Shown in pieces: positions 7,056-14,321 of a DNA stretch of 26,325 bases. The first letter of the stretch is position 1. The number at the start of each line of letters is the position of its first letter. The notes below the pieces were generated by a model. That model was not told the origin of the DNA. It saw nothing but the letters and a program-made list of their open reading frames with translations, and did no database searches. The translations under genes were made by a program, and so were the position numbers. This DNA comes from CAYLSV01 sp964386435 (GTDB lineage Bacteria; Planctomycetota; Phycisphaerae; Tepidisphaerales; Tepidisphaeraceae), in the NCBI GenBank assembly GCA_964386435.1, contig CAYLSV010000046.1, positions 1 to 26,325 on the forward strand, in the 5' to 3' direction.

Positions 7056-7093
7056 AAGCCGCGGGATGTGCAGAGCGAATCCCGCGGCTTTTT
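7056..7093. terminator. Strong hairpin with 12-bp stem and T-run
   Basis: AAGCCGCGGGAT (7056-7067) and ATCCCGCGGCTT (7079-7090) form a perfect 12-bp stem with an 11-nt loop. On the plus strand the stem is followed by more T residues. It lies just past the 3' end of the leftward gene at 7137-8009, so it probably terminates that transcript. The T-run, however, favours rightward termination. Confidence 0.55.
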
Positions 7094-7136
7094 GAAGGAA
7101 AAGCAGGGAAGGAGGGAAGCTCCGACGGACAAGGGG

Positions 7137-8009
7137 TTAGGAACCAACGCCCACAGGCTCCTCCACCGCGGCACCTTTGACCGTCAGCTTCACCGGTTCG
7201 CGGCTGGGGTGGCCGAACCAGGCGCGGGGGTTCTCGGCGCTGCCGTCGGTGGGGCCGTAGAGGGTGGTGACGAGTTCGCCGGCTTCGGTGGCGTTGCCGG
7301 TTTTGAAGTCGACCCAGTCGCCGGCGACGTCGGGGAAGTCAATCGCGCAGTTGGCGCACTTGCTCGGGTCGCCGAAGCGGATCGGGCACCAGAAACTTTC
7401 GACGTTCCGCAGCATTTCCGTGCCGAGGGACCAGACGCCGGTCATCCAGTCGCAGTACAGGCACCACACCCGGTCGTGCCCGATCAGGCCGTCGAACTTG
7501 TGCCGGGTGACGTTCACCCACTCGCCGGCGTCGTACTTCGGGAACCCCAGCAGCCACGTCAAGGGCGGGTAGGCGACGTGCTGGGCCAGGCGGGTGGCGG
7601 CGAAGATCGGCACGGCCAGCGTCGTGCACCACAGGGCGGCGAAGTTCTTGCCCGCCGCGACGATCGGGTGGCCGCCGATGACGAGGTTGCCCGCCCGCAA
7701 AATCGCCCCCCGCCCCGGCGTCTTCCAGTGGGCCAGCTCGTGGGCCAGCTCCCAGCCGATGAGCCCGGCGTACTGCCCCAGCACCGCCCCCAGCAGCCCC
7801 GCCCAGCCGCCGAAGATCGGCCCCAAAATCAGCGGCAGCACCGTGAAATAACCGACCACCAAATCGAGTGGCACCCCCGCACAAAGACGCTTGCTCAGCG
7901 CCTTGCCGATCGACCCGAGCCGCGGCAATAGGTGAAGAAGTGCCGTGCCCGCGAGCACGCCGCCGGTGGTGAGGCCGAACGCCCAGAGGGCGGTGATCCA
8001 GAACGCCAT
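7137..8009 (-). CDS. Conserved membrane protein with HELAH motif and Cys pairs
   Basis: The product is 290 aa. The N-terminal half is hydrophobic, with segments around residues 3-25, 48-66 and 68-86. It contains WELAHELAHWKTPGRG, where HELAH (90-94) matches the HExxH zinc-site pattern. A further hydrophobic stretch lies at about 121-140. The soluble C-terminal part has CLYC (183-186), FWCP (Cys208) and CANC (218-221), a plausible zinc or iron-sulfur site, within VWCLYCDWMTGVW and RNVESFWCPIRFGD. I recall similar uncharacterised proteins in other bacteria but no function. Whether HELAH is catalytic is unproven; the usual extra ligand is not obvious. It may be co-directional with the DUF2062 gene 112 bp upstream, but it has its own -10-like box. 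Confidence 0.7.
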   Translation of the reverse strand: MAFWITALWAFGLTTGGVLAGTALLHLLPRLGSIGKALSKRLCAGVPLDLVVGYFTVLPLILGPIFGGWAGLLGAVLGQYAGLIGWELAHELAHWKTPGRGAILRAGNLVIGGHPIVAAGKNFAALWCTTLAVPIFAATRLAQHVAYPPLTWLLGFPKYDAGEWVNVTRHKFDGLIGHDRVWCLYCDWMTGVWSLGTEMLRNVESFWCPIRFGDPSKCANCAIDFPDVAGDWVDFKTGNATEAGELVTTLYGPTDGSAENPRAWFGHPSREPVKLTVKGAAVEEPVGVGS

Positions 8010-8015
8010 GCCCGC

Positions 8016-8021
8016 AGGGTA
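8016..8021 (-). promoter_or_regulatory. -10 element TACCCT, 6 nt before the HELAH membrane gene
   Basis: On the minus strand TACCCT is followed by GCGGGC and ATG, a spacing that predicts a leaderless transcript. No clear -35. Confidence 0.45.
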
Positions 8022-8121
8022 GCGGCCGCCGCCGCGGATGCCGCATCGCCGAAATCGTTGAAACCCGGTGGCCCCGCAAGGATTGACGAGGCGATTCTGG
8101 CGATTCGCGCAGCGGCAACAG

Positions 8122-8913
8122 TCAGAGTTGCGTCAGCGAGATCCGCCGGGTGCCGCCTTGGGGTTTCTTTCGGCCGGCCTTGCTGGCGAGGGCGCCGGCT
8201 TTGTCGGCGACGTTCGCGCTCAGTTTGCGGCTGATCGCGGCCAGGCCCCAGCCCAGGCGGCGGTAGACGGGGATGATCTTGCCGCAGGTCGGGCAGGCTT
8301 TGGTCGCCTTGTCGTCGCGGCCGCCGAGTACCAGGTGGCGGCAGTGGGGGCAGCGGACGTGGTGGCCACGTTGACCCCAGCGGCGGACGATGTTCCACCG
8401 CCAGCCGATTTTCACCAGGAAGTACAGCGCCCCGGCGGCCAGCGTGCCGAGCATCATGTTGCCCAGCATCAGCGGCAGCACCCGCAGCAGGTTGTCGCGA
8501 AAGTAGGTCAAGAGCGTGCCGGTGCCGTCGATCACGCCGCCGCCGAAGGCCGCCTTGATCGTGGCCAGCAGCTCGCCGTCGTCCTCGGGCATGCCCAGCA
8601 CGGCCAGCCCCACGCGGTAGCCGGCGTAGAAGACCGGCACCCACGTCAGCGGGTTGCTGATCCACGTCGCGAGCATGGCCATCGGCAAGTTGCCCCGCAG
8701 CCAGACGGCGGCCAAAATCGCCCCGATTGTCTGGATCGGCAGCGGCACGAACGCCCAGAAGGCCCCGCAGCAGACGCCGCGGGCCACGCTCTTTCGGTTG
8801 AGCTGCCACAGCAGCGGCGCGTCCAGCAGCGGCCCCAACCGCCGGCCCAGCCAGGACTTCCGCACCCCGGCGGAACTCTTGGGCGTCAGGCGTTTGAAGA
8901 ACCGGCGGCTCAT
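8122..8913 (-). CDS. DUF2062 membrane protein with C-terminal zinc ribbon
   Basis: The product is 263 aa. The DUF2062 core is clear: AFWAFVPLPIQTIGAILAAV (51-70) and ISNPLTWVPVFYAGYRVG (85-102). Another hydrophobic pair lies around 141-170. A zinc ribbon follows, with CPHC (188-191) and CPTC (207-210), and then a basic tail. The family is an integral membrane family of unknown function, often near envelope glycan genes. The ribbon suggests a cytoplasmic metal-stabilised tail, an addition to the basic DUF2062 form. The start at 8913 fits the conserved core and a -10-like TACAGT 8 nt upstream. The frame stays open further upstream but that part looks like dapB antisense. It is divergent from dapB, 73 bp apart. 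Confidence 0.85.
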   Translation of the reverse strand: MSRRFFKRLTPKSSAGVRKSWLGRRLGPLLDAPLLWQLNRKSVARGVCCGAFWAFVPLPIQTIGAILAAVWLRGNLPMAMLATWISNPLTWVPVFYAGYRVGLAVLGMPEDDGELLATIKAAFGGGVIDGTGTLLTYFRDNLLRVLPLMLGNMMLGTLAAGALYFLVKIGWRWNIVRRWGQRGHHVRCPHCRHLVLGGRDDKATKACPTCGKIIPVYRRLGWGLAAISRKLSANVADKAGALASKAGRKKPQGGTRRISLTQL

Positions 8914-8921
8914 CGCTGCCC

Positions 8922-8927
8922 ACTGTA
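8922..8927 (-). promoter_or_regulatory. -10 element TACAGT, 8 nt before the DUF2062 gene
   Basis: On the minus strand TACAGT is followed by GGGCAGCG and ATG. The spacing fits a leaderless mRNA. Confidence 0.5.
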
Positions 8928-8972
8928 TCGGCCCCGACCCCGCCGGACGTGGGGCGTGTGAGATGCCTCGCC

Positions 8973-8978
8973 TAACTT
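8973..8978 (+). promoter_or_regulatory. -10 element TAACTT, 8 nt before dapB
   Basis: TAACTT is followed by CGGCAACT and ATG at 8987. The spacing fits a leaderless mRNA. No TTGACA-like -35 is seen. Confidence 0.5.
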
Positions 8979-8986
8979 CGGCAACT

Positions 8987-9652
8987 ATGAACATCGCCAT
9001 CGCCGGGAGCACCGGCCGCACCGGGGGGCGGACGGCGGAACTCGCCCGGGCCGCCGATTTTGATGCCGTGGCCACGCCGATGCGGGGCGAGCCGTTGCCG
9101 GAGGGCGTCGACGTGCTCATCGACTTCACCCAGCCCGAGGGCATGCGGCGGTGGCTGGGGCTTTGCCGGGCGGCGAAGGTGTCGTTTGTCAGCGGCACGA
9201 CGGGGCTGACCGCCGACGATTACAAGCTGCTCGACGAGGCGGCCACCGACATCCCGGTGCTGCACGCAACGAACACGTCGATCGGCGTCGCCGTGTTCAA
9301 CCGCCTGGCCGGTGACGCCGCGAAGCTGCTGGGCGGCGGGTTCCAGATGCAGATCGTCGAGACGCACCACGTCCACAAAAAGGACGCCCCCAGCGGCACC
9401 GCGATCACGCTCGCCGACGCCGTGGAGCGGGCGGTGCAGCGTCGGCCGATTATCGAGAGCGTCCGCGAGGGCGACGTGGTCGGCACCCACGCGTTGAGCT
9501 TTTCCACCGGCGGCGAGCGGTTGGAGTTGACGCACGCCGCGCTCAGTCGTGATACATTCGCCGCCGGGGCACTGCGGTGCGCCCGCTGGCTCGCCGGCCG
9601 GCCGGCGGGGCGGTACACGGTGGACGACGTGCTGTTCGGGTCGGACGCGTGA
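8987..9652 (+). CDS. dapB: 4-hydroxy-tetrahydrodipicolinate reductase, compact form
   Basis: DapB reduces the DapA product with NAD(P)H in the diaminopimelate/lysine pathway, feeding peptidoglycan and lysine synthesis in the cytosol. The protein has the nucleotide-binding IAIAGSTGRTG at the N-terminus, DVLIDFTQPEG, VSGTTGLT, and the catalytic ETHHVHKKDAPSGTA, plus the C-terminal STGGERLELTHAALSRDTFA. At 221 aa it is about 50 residues shorter than the E. coli enzyme. By eye, the missing parts are a stretch after the first Rossmann strand and a loop before GDVVG. All catalytic motifs are kept, so I expect an active enzyme. The ATG at 8987 begins directly with the Rossmann strand. Confidence 0.95.
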   Translation: MNIAIAGSTGRTGGRTAELARAADFDAVATPMRGEPLPEGVDVLIDFTQPEGMRRWLGLCRAAKVSFVSGTTGLTADDYKLLDEAATDIPVLHATNTSIGVAVFNRLAGDAAKLLGGGFQMQIVETHHVHKKDAPSGTAITLADAVERAVQRRPIIESVREGDVVGTHALSFSTGGERLELTHAALSRDTFAAGALRCARWLAGRPAGRYTVDDVLFGSDA

Positions 9653-9665
9653 GGTGACGCAGTAA

Positions 9666-9788
9666 CTACATCATCAGCCATTTCAGGAACAGCGTCCCGA
9701 CGCCCGCGCCGCCGCCGAGCATGAGGATGCCGGTCACCAAATGCGGCAGGTGGTACGCGGCCTCGCCGGGGTGGGGCAGTTGCGACAT
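9666..9788 (-). CDS. Possible 40-aa membrane protein
   Basis: A 41-codon frame begins at ATG 9786-9788 and ends at TAG. It has an amphipathic start (MSQLPHPGEAAYHLPH) and a hydrophobic second half (LVTGILMLGGGAGVGTLFLK, then WLMM). It fills the gap between dapB and the GHL10 gene, converges on dapB, and diverges from GHL10. The upstream hexamer CATGTT, 6 nt before the ATG, is only a weak -10. No family recognised; it could be chance. Confidence 0.45.
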   Translation of the reverse strand: MSQLPHPGEAAYHLPHLVTGILMLGGGAGVGTLFLKWLMM

Positions 9789-9854
9789 GCGACAAACATG
9801 CCATTGGATTTCGTTGCCGACAAGTTCGCCGGTTGGCGCATCGCCGGCGTTCTA

Positions 9855-9860
9855 TAAGAT
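9855..9860 (+). promoter_or_regulatory. -10 element (TATAAGAT) next to the GHL10 start
   Basis: The overlapping hexamers TATAAG (9853-9858) and TAAGAT (9855-9860) end 8 and 6 nt before the ATG at 9867, a leaderless spacing. Confidence 0.55.
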
Positions 9861-9866
9861 TGGGGC

Positions 9867-11459
9867 ATGGCCGCACCCTTTGCCAAGCTTCTTGCCGCGT
9901 CGTTGTCGCTCGCCGTCCTCGCCCCCGCGTTCGGGCAAAGTGAGGAGATGCCGCCGGTGCCCGAGGTGCCGCGGGAGTTCCGCGGGGCGTGGGTCGCCAC
10001 GGTCGAGAACATCGACTGGCCGACGGCGCCGGGCTTGCCGCCCGAGCAGCAGCGGGCCGAGGCCGACGCGATCCTCGACCGCGCCGCCGAGGTGGGCCTG
10101 AACGTCATCGTCCTGCAGGTCCGGCCCGCCGCCGACGCGCTGTACGACAGCCCGCTCGAGCCGTGGAGCTACTACCTCACCGGCGAGCAGGGCAAGGCCC
10201 CCGAGCCGTACTACGACCCGCTGACCCACTGGATCGACGGCGCCCACGACCGCGGCATCGAGCTGCACGTCTGGCTCAACCCCTACCGCGTCAAGCCCCG
10301 CAACGCCAAGTTCGATCCCGGCCCCGAGAGCATCGCCCAGCAGCACCCCGAGGCCGTGGTCGAGTACGGCAACGAGACCCGCATGCAAATGTGGATGGAC
10401 CCGGCCAGCGAGGTCGCGCAGCAGCAGACGCTGGCCGTGTTCGCCGACCTCGTTGAGCGGTATGACCTCGACGGCGTCCACATGGACGATTACTTCTACC
10501 CGTACCCCGTTGCCGACGTCCCGTTCCCGGACGAGAAGAGCTTTGAGGCCTACCAAGCGGCCGGCGGCGAGTTGACGTTGAACGATTTCCGGCGGAACAA
10601 CGTCAACACGCTCGTTGAGCAGATTTACACGCAGACGAAGGACCTCAAGCCGCACGTCAAGGTCGGCATCAGCCCGTTCGGCATCTGGCGGCCGGGCTTC
10701 CCCGAGAGCGTGCGCGGGTTCGACCAGTACGACCGTTTGTACGCCGATGCGAAGCTGTGGCTGAACGAGGGGTGGGTCGATTACTGGACGCCGCAGCTGT
10801 ATTGGTCGACCAGCGCGCCGCAGCAATCGTTCCCGGCGCTCTTGTCGTGGTGGGCCAGCGAGAACACGCAGGACCGGACGCTCGCCCCCGGCCTGTACAC
10901 GAGCCGGTTGTTCCCCGGCGTGAGCGATTGGGAGCCGGAGGAGATCGCCGGGCAGATTTACATCGGCCGCTACGGGCAGGGCGACGGGCACGTGCACTTT
11001 TCGATGAAGACGATCACGCAGAACCTCAAGGCGATGGCCGACGTGTTGCGTGACGAGGCCTACGTCCGCCCGGCCGCCGTGCCGGCGATGACGTGGATCG
11101 ACGACGCCGCCCCGCCCGCCCCGGAGGTCGAGGCCGAGGTCGTCGCGGCAGAGATGATCCCCGAGCCCGCCGCCCCGACGCCGTTGCCGGACCACGAGTT
11201 TTTTGAGCCGACGACCAAGCCCGCCGCCACCCCCACCGCCGCCGCTGGCGTCAAGCTGACGCTGCCGGCCGACGAGGACGTCAAGCAGTACGCCGTCTGG
11301 CTCCTGGAAAACGATCGCTGGAACGTCACCCTCCTCCCCGGCAACACGACAGAGACGTTCCTCCCCGCGACGACCGAGCCCACCGCCATCGCCGTCCGCG
11401 CCCTCAACCGCCTGGGCGTCGAGAGCGAGCCGACGGTAATCGAGTTCGCCACGGAGTGA
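9867..11459 (+). CDS. Exported GHL10-type glycosyl hydrolase (DUF187) with C-terminal Fn3-like domain
   Basis: The 530-aa product starts with a Sec signal peptide (about residues 1-23, ending APAFGQ). The TIM-barrel GHL10 domain follows: FRGAWVATVENIDWP, LNVIVLQVRPAADALY, IELHVWLNPYRVKP, the acidic DGVHMDDYFYP (about 202-212), KVGISPFGIWRPG and VDYWTPQLYWS. The Asp pair in DGVHMDD is the expected active-site region. A Pro/Ala linker near residue 400-450 leads to a beta-rich tail (KLTLPADEDVKQYAVWLLEN to SEPTVIEFATE) that looks like a fibronectin III fold. E. coli DigH (YddW) of this family cleaves denuded peptidoglycan glycan strands, so a cell-wall role is likely but the substrate is not shown here. 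Monocistronic, with hairpin repeats just after the stop. Confidence 0.88.
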   Translation: MAAPFAKLLAASLSLAVLAPAFGQSEEMPPVPEVPREFRGAWVATVENIDWPTAPGLPPEQQRAEADAILDRAAEVGLNVIVLQVRPAADALYDSPLEPWSYYLTGEQGKAPEPYYDPLTHWIDGAHDRGIELHVWLNPYRVKPRNAKFDPGPESIAQQHPEAVVEYGNETRMQMWMDPASEVAQQQTLAVFADLVERYDLDGVHMDDYFYPYPVADVPFPDEKSFEAYQAAGGELTLNDFRRNNVNTLVEQIYTQTKDLKPHVKVGISPFGIWRPGFPESVRGFDQYDRLYADAKLWLNEGWVDYWTPQLYWSTSAPQQSFPALLSWWASENTQDRTLAPGLYTSRLFPGVSDWEPEEIAGQIYIGRYGQGDGHVHFSMKTITQNLKAMADVLRDEAYVRPAAVPAMTWIDDAAPPAPEVEAEVVAAEMIPEPAAPTPLPDHEFFEPTTKPAATPTAAAGVKLTLPADEDVKQYAVWLLENDRWNVTLLPGNTTETFLPATTEPTAIAVRALNRLGVESEPTVIEFATE

Positions 11460-11479
11460 GGCTTGAAGAACGCGGGTAG

Positions 11480-11501
11480 CTGCGACCAAACCTGGTCGCA
11501 G
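11480..11501 (+). repeat. Palindromic repeat family 2, copy a
   Basis: Preceded by GGGTAG, the stem CTGCGACCA-AACC-TGGTCGCAG is a perfect 9-bp hairpin, followed by TCCGG. It sits 20 bp after the GHL10 stop and could also end that transcript. Confidence 0.8.
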
Positions 11502-11524
11502 TCCGGTCGGTCAATTGCCCCGGA

Positions 11525-11546
11525 CTGCGACCAAGTGTGGTCGCAG
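11525..11546 (-). repeat. Palindromic repeat family 2, copy b
   Basis: CCGGA precedes the stem CTGCGACCA-AGTG-TGGTCGCAG. Together with copy a it makes a larger inverted repeat (GGTCGCAGTCCGG at 11495-11507 against CCGGACTGCGACC at 11520-11532). The N gap starts at the next base. Confidence 0.8.
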
Positions 11547-11612
11547 NNNNNNNNNNNNNNNNNNNNNNNNNNNNNNNNNNNNNNNNNNNNNNNNNNNNNN
11601 NNNNNNNNNNNN
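11547..11612. other. Assembly gap of 66 N
   Basis: Unknown bases lie between a family 2 hairpin on the left and a family 1 hairpin on the right. True length and content are unknown. Confidence 0.99.
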
Positions 11613-11656
11613 CCCCGCCGTTACCACGGCGGTGGGGGTTTCAGCGACGCACGCAG
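11613..11656 (-). repeat. Palindromic repeat family 1, copy f
   Basis: The stem CCGCCGT-TACC-ACGGCGG (11615-11632) is followed by TGGGGGTTTC and the flank AGCGACGCACGCA. It shares its flank with copy e and starts exactly at the end of the N gap. Confidence 0.78.
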
Positions 11657-11678
11657 CACCACACAGGCAGACCTTGGC

Positions 11679-11684
11679 TAATCT
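11679..11684 (+). promoter_or_regulatory. -10 element TAATCT, 7 nt before the HAD phosphatase gene
   Basis: TAATCT is followed by CGCCGGC and ATG at 11692, a leaderless spacing. It would drive the whole three-gene operon. Confidence 0.55.
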
Positions 11685-11691
11685 CGCCGGC

Positions 11692-12420
11692 ATGAAGGCC
11701 ATGCTCTTCTCCGACGTTGATGGCACGCTGCTTGATCCGCATGGCGACGCCCCGGACAACGCCGCGGCGCTGGCGCAGCTTGCCGGGGTGTTGCGGGAGA
11801 ACAACATCGCCCTGGCCCTCAACAGCAGCCGGCCGGTGGCGAGCTTGCTGGCGAGTCTGGCGGAGGAGCGCGACCTGCCGCGGCCCGACTTCATCTGCGG
11901 GGCGATGGGCACGCAGGTGGCCGATGCGCAGGGGCAGCTGCTCGAGGGCTTCGCCGAGGAAGTCGGCGAAGGTTTCGATCGGCAAGAATGGGACGCCCTC
12001 GCCACCGAGCTCGGCATGACGCCGCACCCGGCGATTTACCAGACGCCGCTGAAGGCGAGCTTCAGCCTCGGCGACGTCGAGCCGGACGAGCTTCGGCGGC
12101 GGGTGGGCGGTCGGGCCAAGCTCGTCATCAGCATGGGCGACGACGTCGACCTCCTGCCGGTCCGCGCCGGCAAACAGGCGGCCATCGGGTGGCTGTGCGC
12201 CCGCCTGGGCATCGACCCGGCGGCGGGGCGGGTGTGCGTCTCGGGCGACTCGCTCAACGACGTCGACATGTTCGCCGAGCCGTACAGGGGCATTGTCGTG
12301 GCCAACGCCGAAGCCGGGTTGAAGCAGGCGGCCCCGGCCGGGCGGTTCGTGCTGCACGCGAGTCGGCCCGTCGCCGCGGGGGTCATTGAGGGGTTGCGGC
12401 ACTTCGGCGTCGCGGGCTGA
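11692..12420 (+). CDS. HAD sugar-phosphate phosphatase, mannosylfructose/sucrose-phosphate phosphatase-like
   Basis: The 242-aa product has HAD motif I FSDVDGTLLD (Asp8 nucleophile, Asp10), motif II in LALNSSRPV, the Lys-containing stretch AGKQAAIGWLCARLGID, and motif IV GDSLNDVDMF (Asp186, Asp190). The cap residues PDFICGAMGTQV and the ending GVIEGLRHFGVAG resemble, from memory, the mannosylfructose-phosphate phosphatase MfpsB of Agrobacterium and the cyanobacterial sucrose-phosphate phosphatases. It would remove phosphate from the disaccharide phosphate made by the next gene. The start at 11692 begins directly with motif I; upstream in-frame sequence is repeat DNA. The TGA overlaps an in-frame ATG of the synthase frame (TGATG). 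Confidence 0.82.
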   Translation: MKAMLFSDVDGTLLDPHGDAPDNAAALAQLAGVLRENNIALALNSSRPVASLLASLAEERDLPRPDFICGAMGTQVADAQGQLLEGFAEEVGEGFDRQEWDALATELGMTPHPAIYQTPLKASFSLGDVEPDELRRRVGGRAKLVISMGDDVDLLPVRAGKQAAIGWLCARLGIDPAAGRVCVSGDSLNDVDMFAEPYRGIVVANAEAGLKQAAPAGRFVLHASRPVAAGVIEGLRHFGVAG

Positions 12421-12497
12421 TGGCCTCGGAATCGGCATCTTCGGCCGCTTCGGCTACGATGCCGCCCGCCGCCGCCATGTTCGGGGGCCACTCACCC

Positions 12498-13841
12498 ATG
12501 TCCACCTCGCCCGACGCCCGCCAAGACATTGTCCGCCGCCAAGACGCCGACCGCCGCCAGGGGCCGCCGCCGCTGTGCAAGCGGGGCCGCATCGCGATGG
12601 TCAGCACGCACGGCTACGTCGCCGCCGAGCCCAAGCTCGGCCAGCCCGACACCGGCGGGCAGGTCGTCTACGTCCTCGAAGTCGCCAAGGCCATCCGGGA
12701 CCTCGGCTGCGAAGTCGACGTCATCACCCGCGGCTTCGAGGGTCAGCCGGAAGTCGACGACATGGGCGAGGGCTGCCGCGTGGTCCGCATCCCGTTCGGC
12801 GGCGACGAGTTCATCGTCAAGGAGAACTTCCACGAAATCCTGCCGGAGTTCAGCGAGAACTGGCTGAAGAAGATCGAGGCCGAGGGCATCGAGTACGGCC
12901 TGATCAGCAGCCACTACTGGGACGCCGGCGTCGGGGCGCAGCCGGTCGCCGAGAAGCTGGGCGTGCCGCACGTCCACACGCCGCACTCGGTGGGCAAGTG
13001 GAAGCAGGAGTTGATGAGCCGCGACATGCCCGACGCCGACCAGAGCGTGTACCGCTTCGCCGAGCGGGTCGCCGCCGAGCAAAAGATGTACGACGCCTGC
13101 GACTTCCTGATCGCCACGACGGCGCCGCAGAGCGACCGCATCATCGATTGGTACAACGTGCCCGAGGAGAAGACCACCGTCCTGCCGGCGGGGTTGGACG
13201 ACAAGCGGTTTTACCCCGTGTCAATGGACGAGGTCGAGGCGATTCGCGAGCGGCTGGACATCCGCGGCCACGATATTCTCACGCTCGGCCGGATGGCCCG
13301 CAACAAGGGCAACGATTTGCTCATCTCCTCGTTCCCGCAGGTGCTCGAAACCGTGCCCGAGGCCCGGCTCTTGATGTACGTCGGGGCCGAGGGCGAGGCC
13401 GACGAGCGGCAGATCAACGAGCTCAAGCAGCTCGCCGCCCGGCTAGGTGTCCACGAGCGGGTCGAGTGGCGCGGCTACGCCCCGGATGATGAGCTGGCCA
13501 ACATCTATCGCGCACCCGGCGTCTTCGCCATGCCCAGCCGCTACGAACCGTTCGGCATGACCGCCGTCGAGGCCATGGCCTGCGGCACGCCCACCGTCAT
13601 CACCGCCCACGGCGGCCTCATGGAGCAGGTGAAGTTCGGCACCCACGCGCTGTTCGCCGACCCCAAAATCCCCGGCGAGTTCGGCACGCAACTCTCCATG
13701 CCCCTGCGCTACAGCGAAGTCGCCGACCGCCTGCGCGAGCTGGGCCCGAAGTGGAGCCGGGCGGAGTTCGCCTGGAGCGGCATCGCCCGCAAGATGGTCG
13801 CCAAGTTCGAGCAAGTCGCCGCCGCCCGTGACGGAAATTGA
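12498..13841 (+). CDS. GT4 disaccharide-phosphate synthase, mannosylfructose-/sucrose-phosphate synthase-like
   Basis: The protein is 447 aa from ATG 12498. The GT4 fold is shown by RIAMVSTHGYVAAEPKLGQ and DTGGQVVYVLEVAKA (51 onward, acceptor loop), SSHYWDAGVGAQP, HVHTPHSVGKWKQE, LTLGRMARNKGNDLLISSF (donor phosphate site), and the E-x7-E motif SRYEPFGMTAVEAMACGTPT with Glu350 and Glu358. The order and wording of these motifs resemble Agrobacterium MfpsA as I remember it (GDP-mannose plus fructose 6-phosphate) and sucrose-phosphate synthase (UDP-glucose); the donor cannot be decided here. The frame is open from ATG 12420, which overlaps the phosphatase stop and would add a 26-residue Ala/Ser-rich leader. 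I prefer 12498, with modest confidence. The stop overlaps the Nudix ATG (TGATG). Confidence 0.88.
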   Translation: MSTSPDARQDIVRRQDADRRQGPPPLCKRGRIAMVSTHGYVAAEPKLGQPDTGGQVVYVLEVAKAIRDLGCEVDVITRGFEGQPEVDDMGEGCRVVRIPFGGDEFIVKENFHEILPEFSENWLKKIEAEGIEYGLISSHYWDAGVGAQPVAEKLGVPHVHTPHSVGKWKQELMSRDMPDADQSVYRFAERVAAEQKMYDACDFLIATTAPQSDRIIDWYNVPEEKTTVLPAGLDDKRFYPVSMDEVEAIRERLDIRGHDILTLGRMARNKGNDLLISSFPQVLETVPEARLLMYVGAEGEADERQINELKQLAARLGVHERVEWRGYAPDDELANIYRAPGVFAMPSRYEPFGMTAVEAMACGTPTVITAHGGLMEQVKFGTHALFADPKIPGEFGTQLSMPLRYSEVADRLRELGPKWSRAEFAWSGIARKMVAKFEQVAAARDGN

Positions 13842-14311
13842 TGACGTTCGACCGCGACGTCATCGTGTGCCACGTGCTGTGGCGAGTCGGCGGCCGCTGG
13901 CACGTGCTGCAACTGCTGCGCAGCCCCGGCCGGTACATGGCCGGCACGTGGCAGTTTGTCAGCGGCGGCGTCGAGCCGAACGAGGCGACGTGGGCGGCGG
14001 CGGTGCGGGAGGTGCGGGAGGAGACGGCGCTGGTGCCAAGCGCGTTGTTCAACGTCTGCGTCGGCTTCTTCTACGTGCCGGAGGTCGACCAGACGTGGCG
14101 GGCGTTCCACTTCGCCGCCGAGGTGCCGGAGGACGCGGCGGTGCGGCTCAACGACGAGCACGACGAGTTCCGCTGGGTGCCGCTGGACGAAGTCGATCCG
14201 CGGGTCACCTGGCCCACCGACCACGCCGCCCTGGCGATCATCCGCCGCGACGTGTTGCCGGACGGGTTGCCGCGCCGGCATTTGCGCATCACCACCACGG
14301 CGACCGCTTAG
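13841..14311 (+). CDS. Nudix hydrolase
   Basis: The 156-aa product has a full Nudix box, GGVEPNEATWAAAVREVREE followed by TAL, matching Gx5Ex7REUxEE with the metal-binding glutamates in REVREE. It would hydrolyse a nucleoside diphosphate linked to another moiety; the substrate is not readable from the motif. The ATG at 13841-13843 overlaps the stop of the synthase gene (TGATG), so the two are translationally coupled. That makes a role in nucleotide-sugar or cofactor housekeeping beside disaccharide synthesis reasonable but unproven. It ends 10 bp from the convergent pilT-like gene. Confidence 0.9.
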   Translation: MTFDRDVIVCHVLWRVGGRWHVLQLLRSPGRYMAGTWQFVSGGVEPNEATWAAAVREVREETALVPSALFNVCVGFFYVPEVDQTWRAFHFAAEVPEDAAVRLNDEHDEFRWVPLDEVDPRVTWPTDHAALAIIRRDVLPDGLPRRHLRITTTATA

Positions 14312-14321
14312 GCGCACATTT

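Noticed and set aside
12420..12497. Start of the GT4 synthase at ATG 12420
   Set aside because: It would add a low-complexity Ala/Ser leader; kept only as an alternative because TGATG coupling is attractive and used by the next gene.
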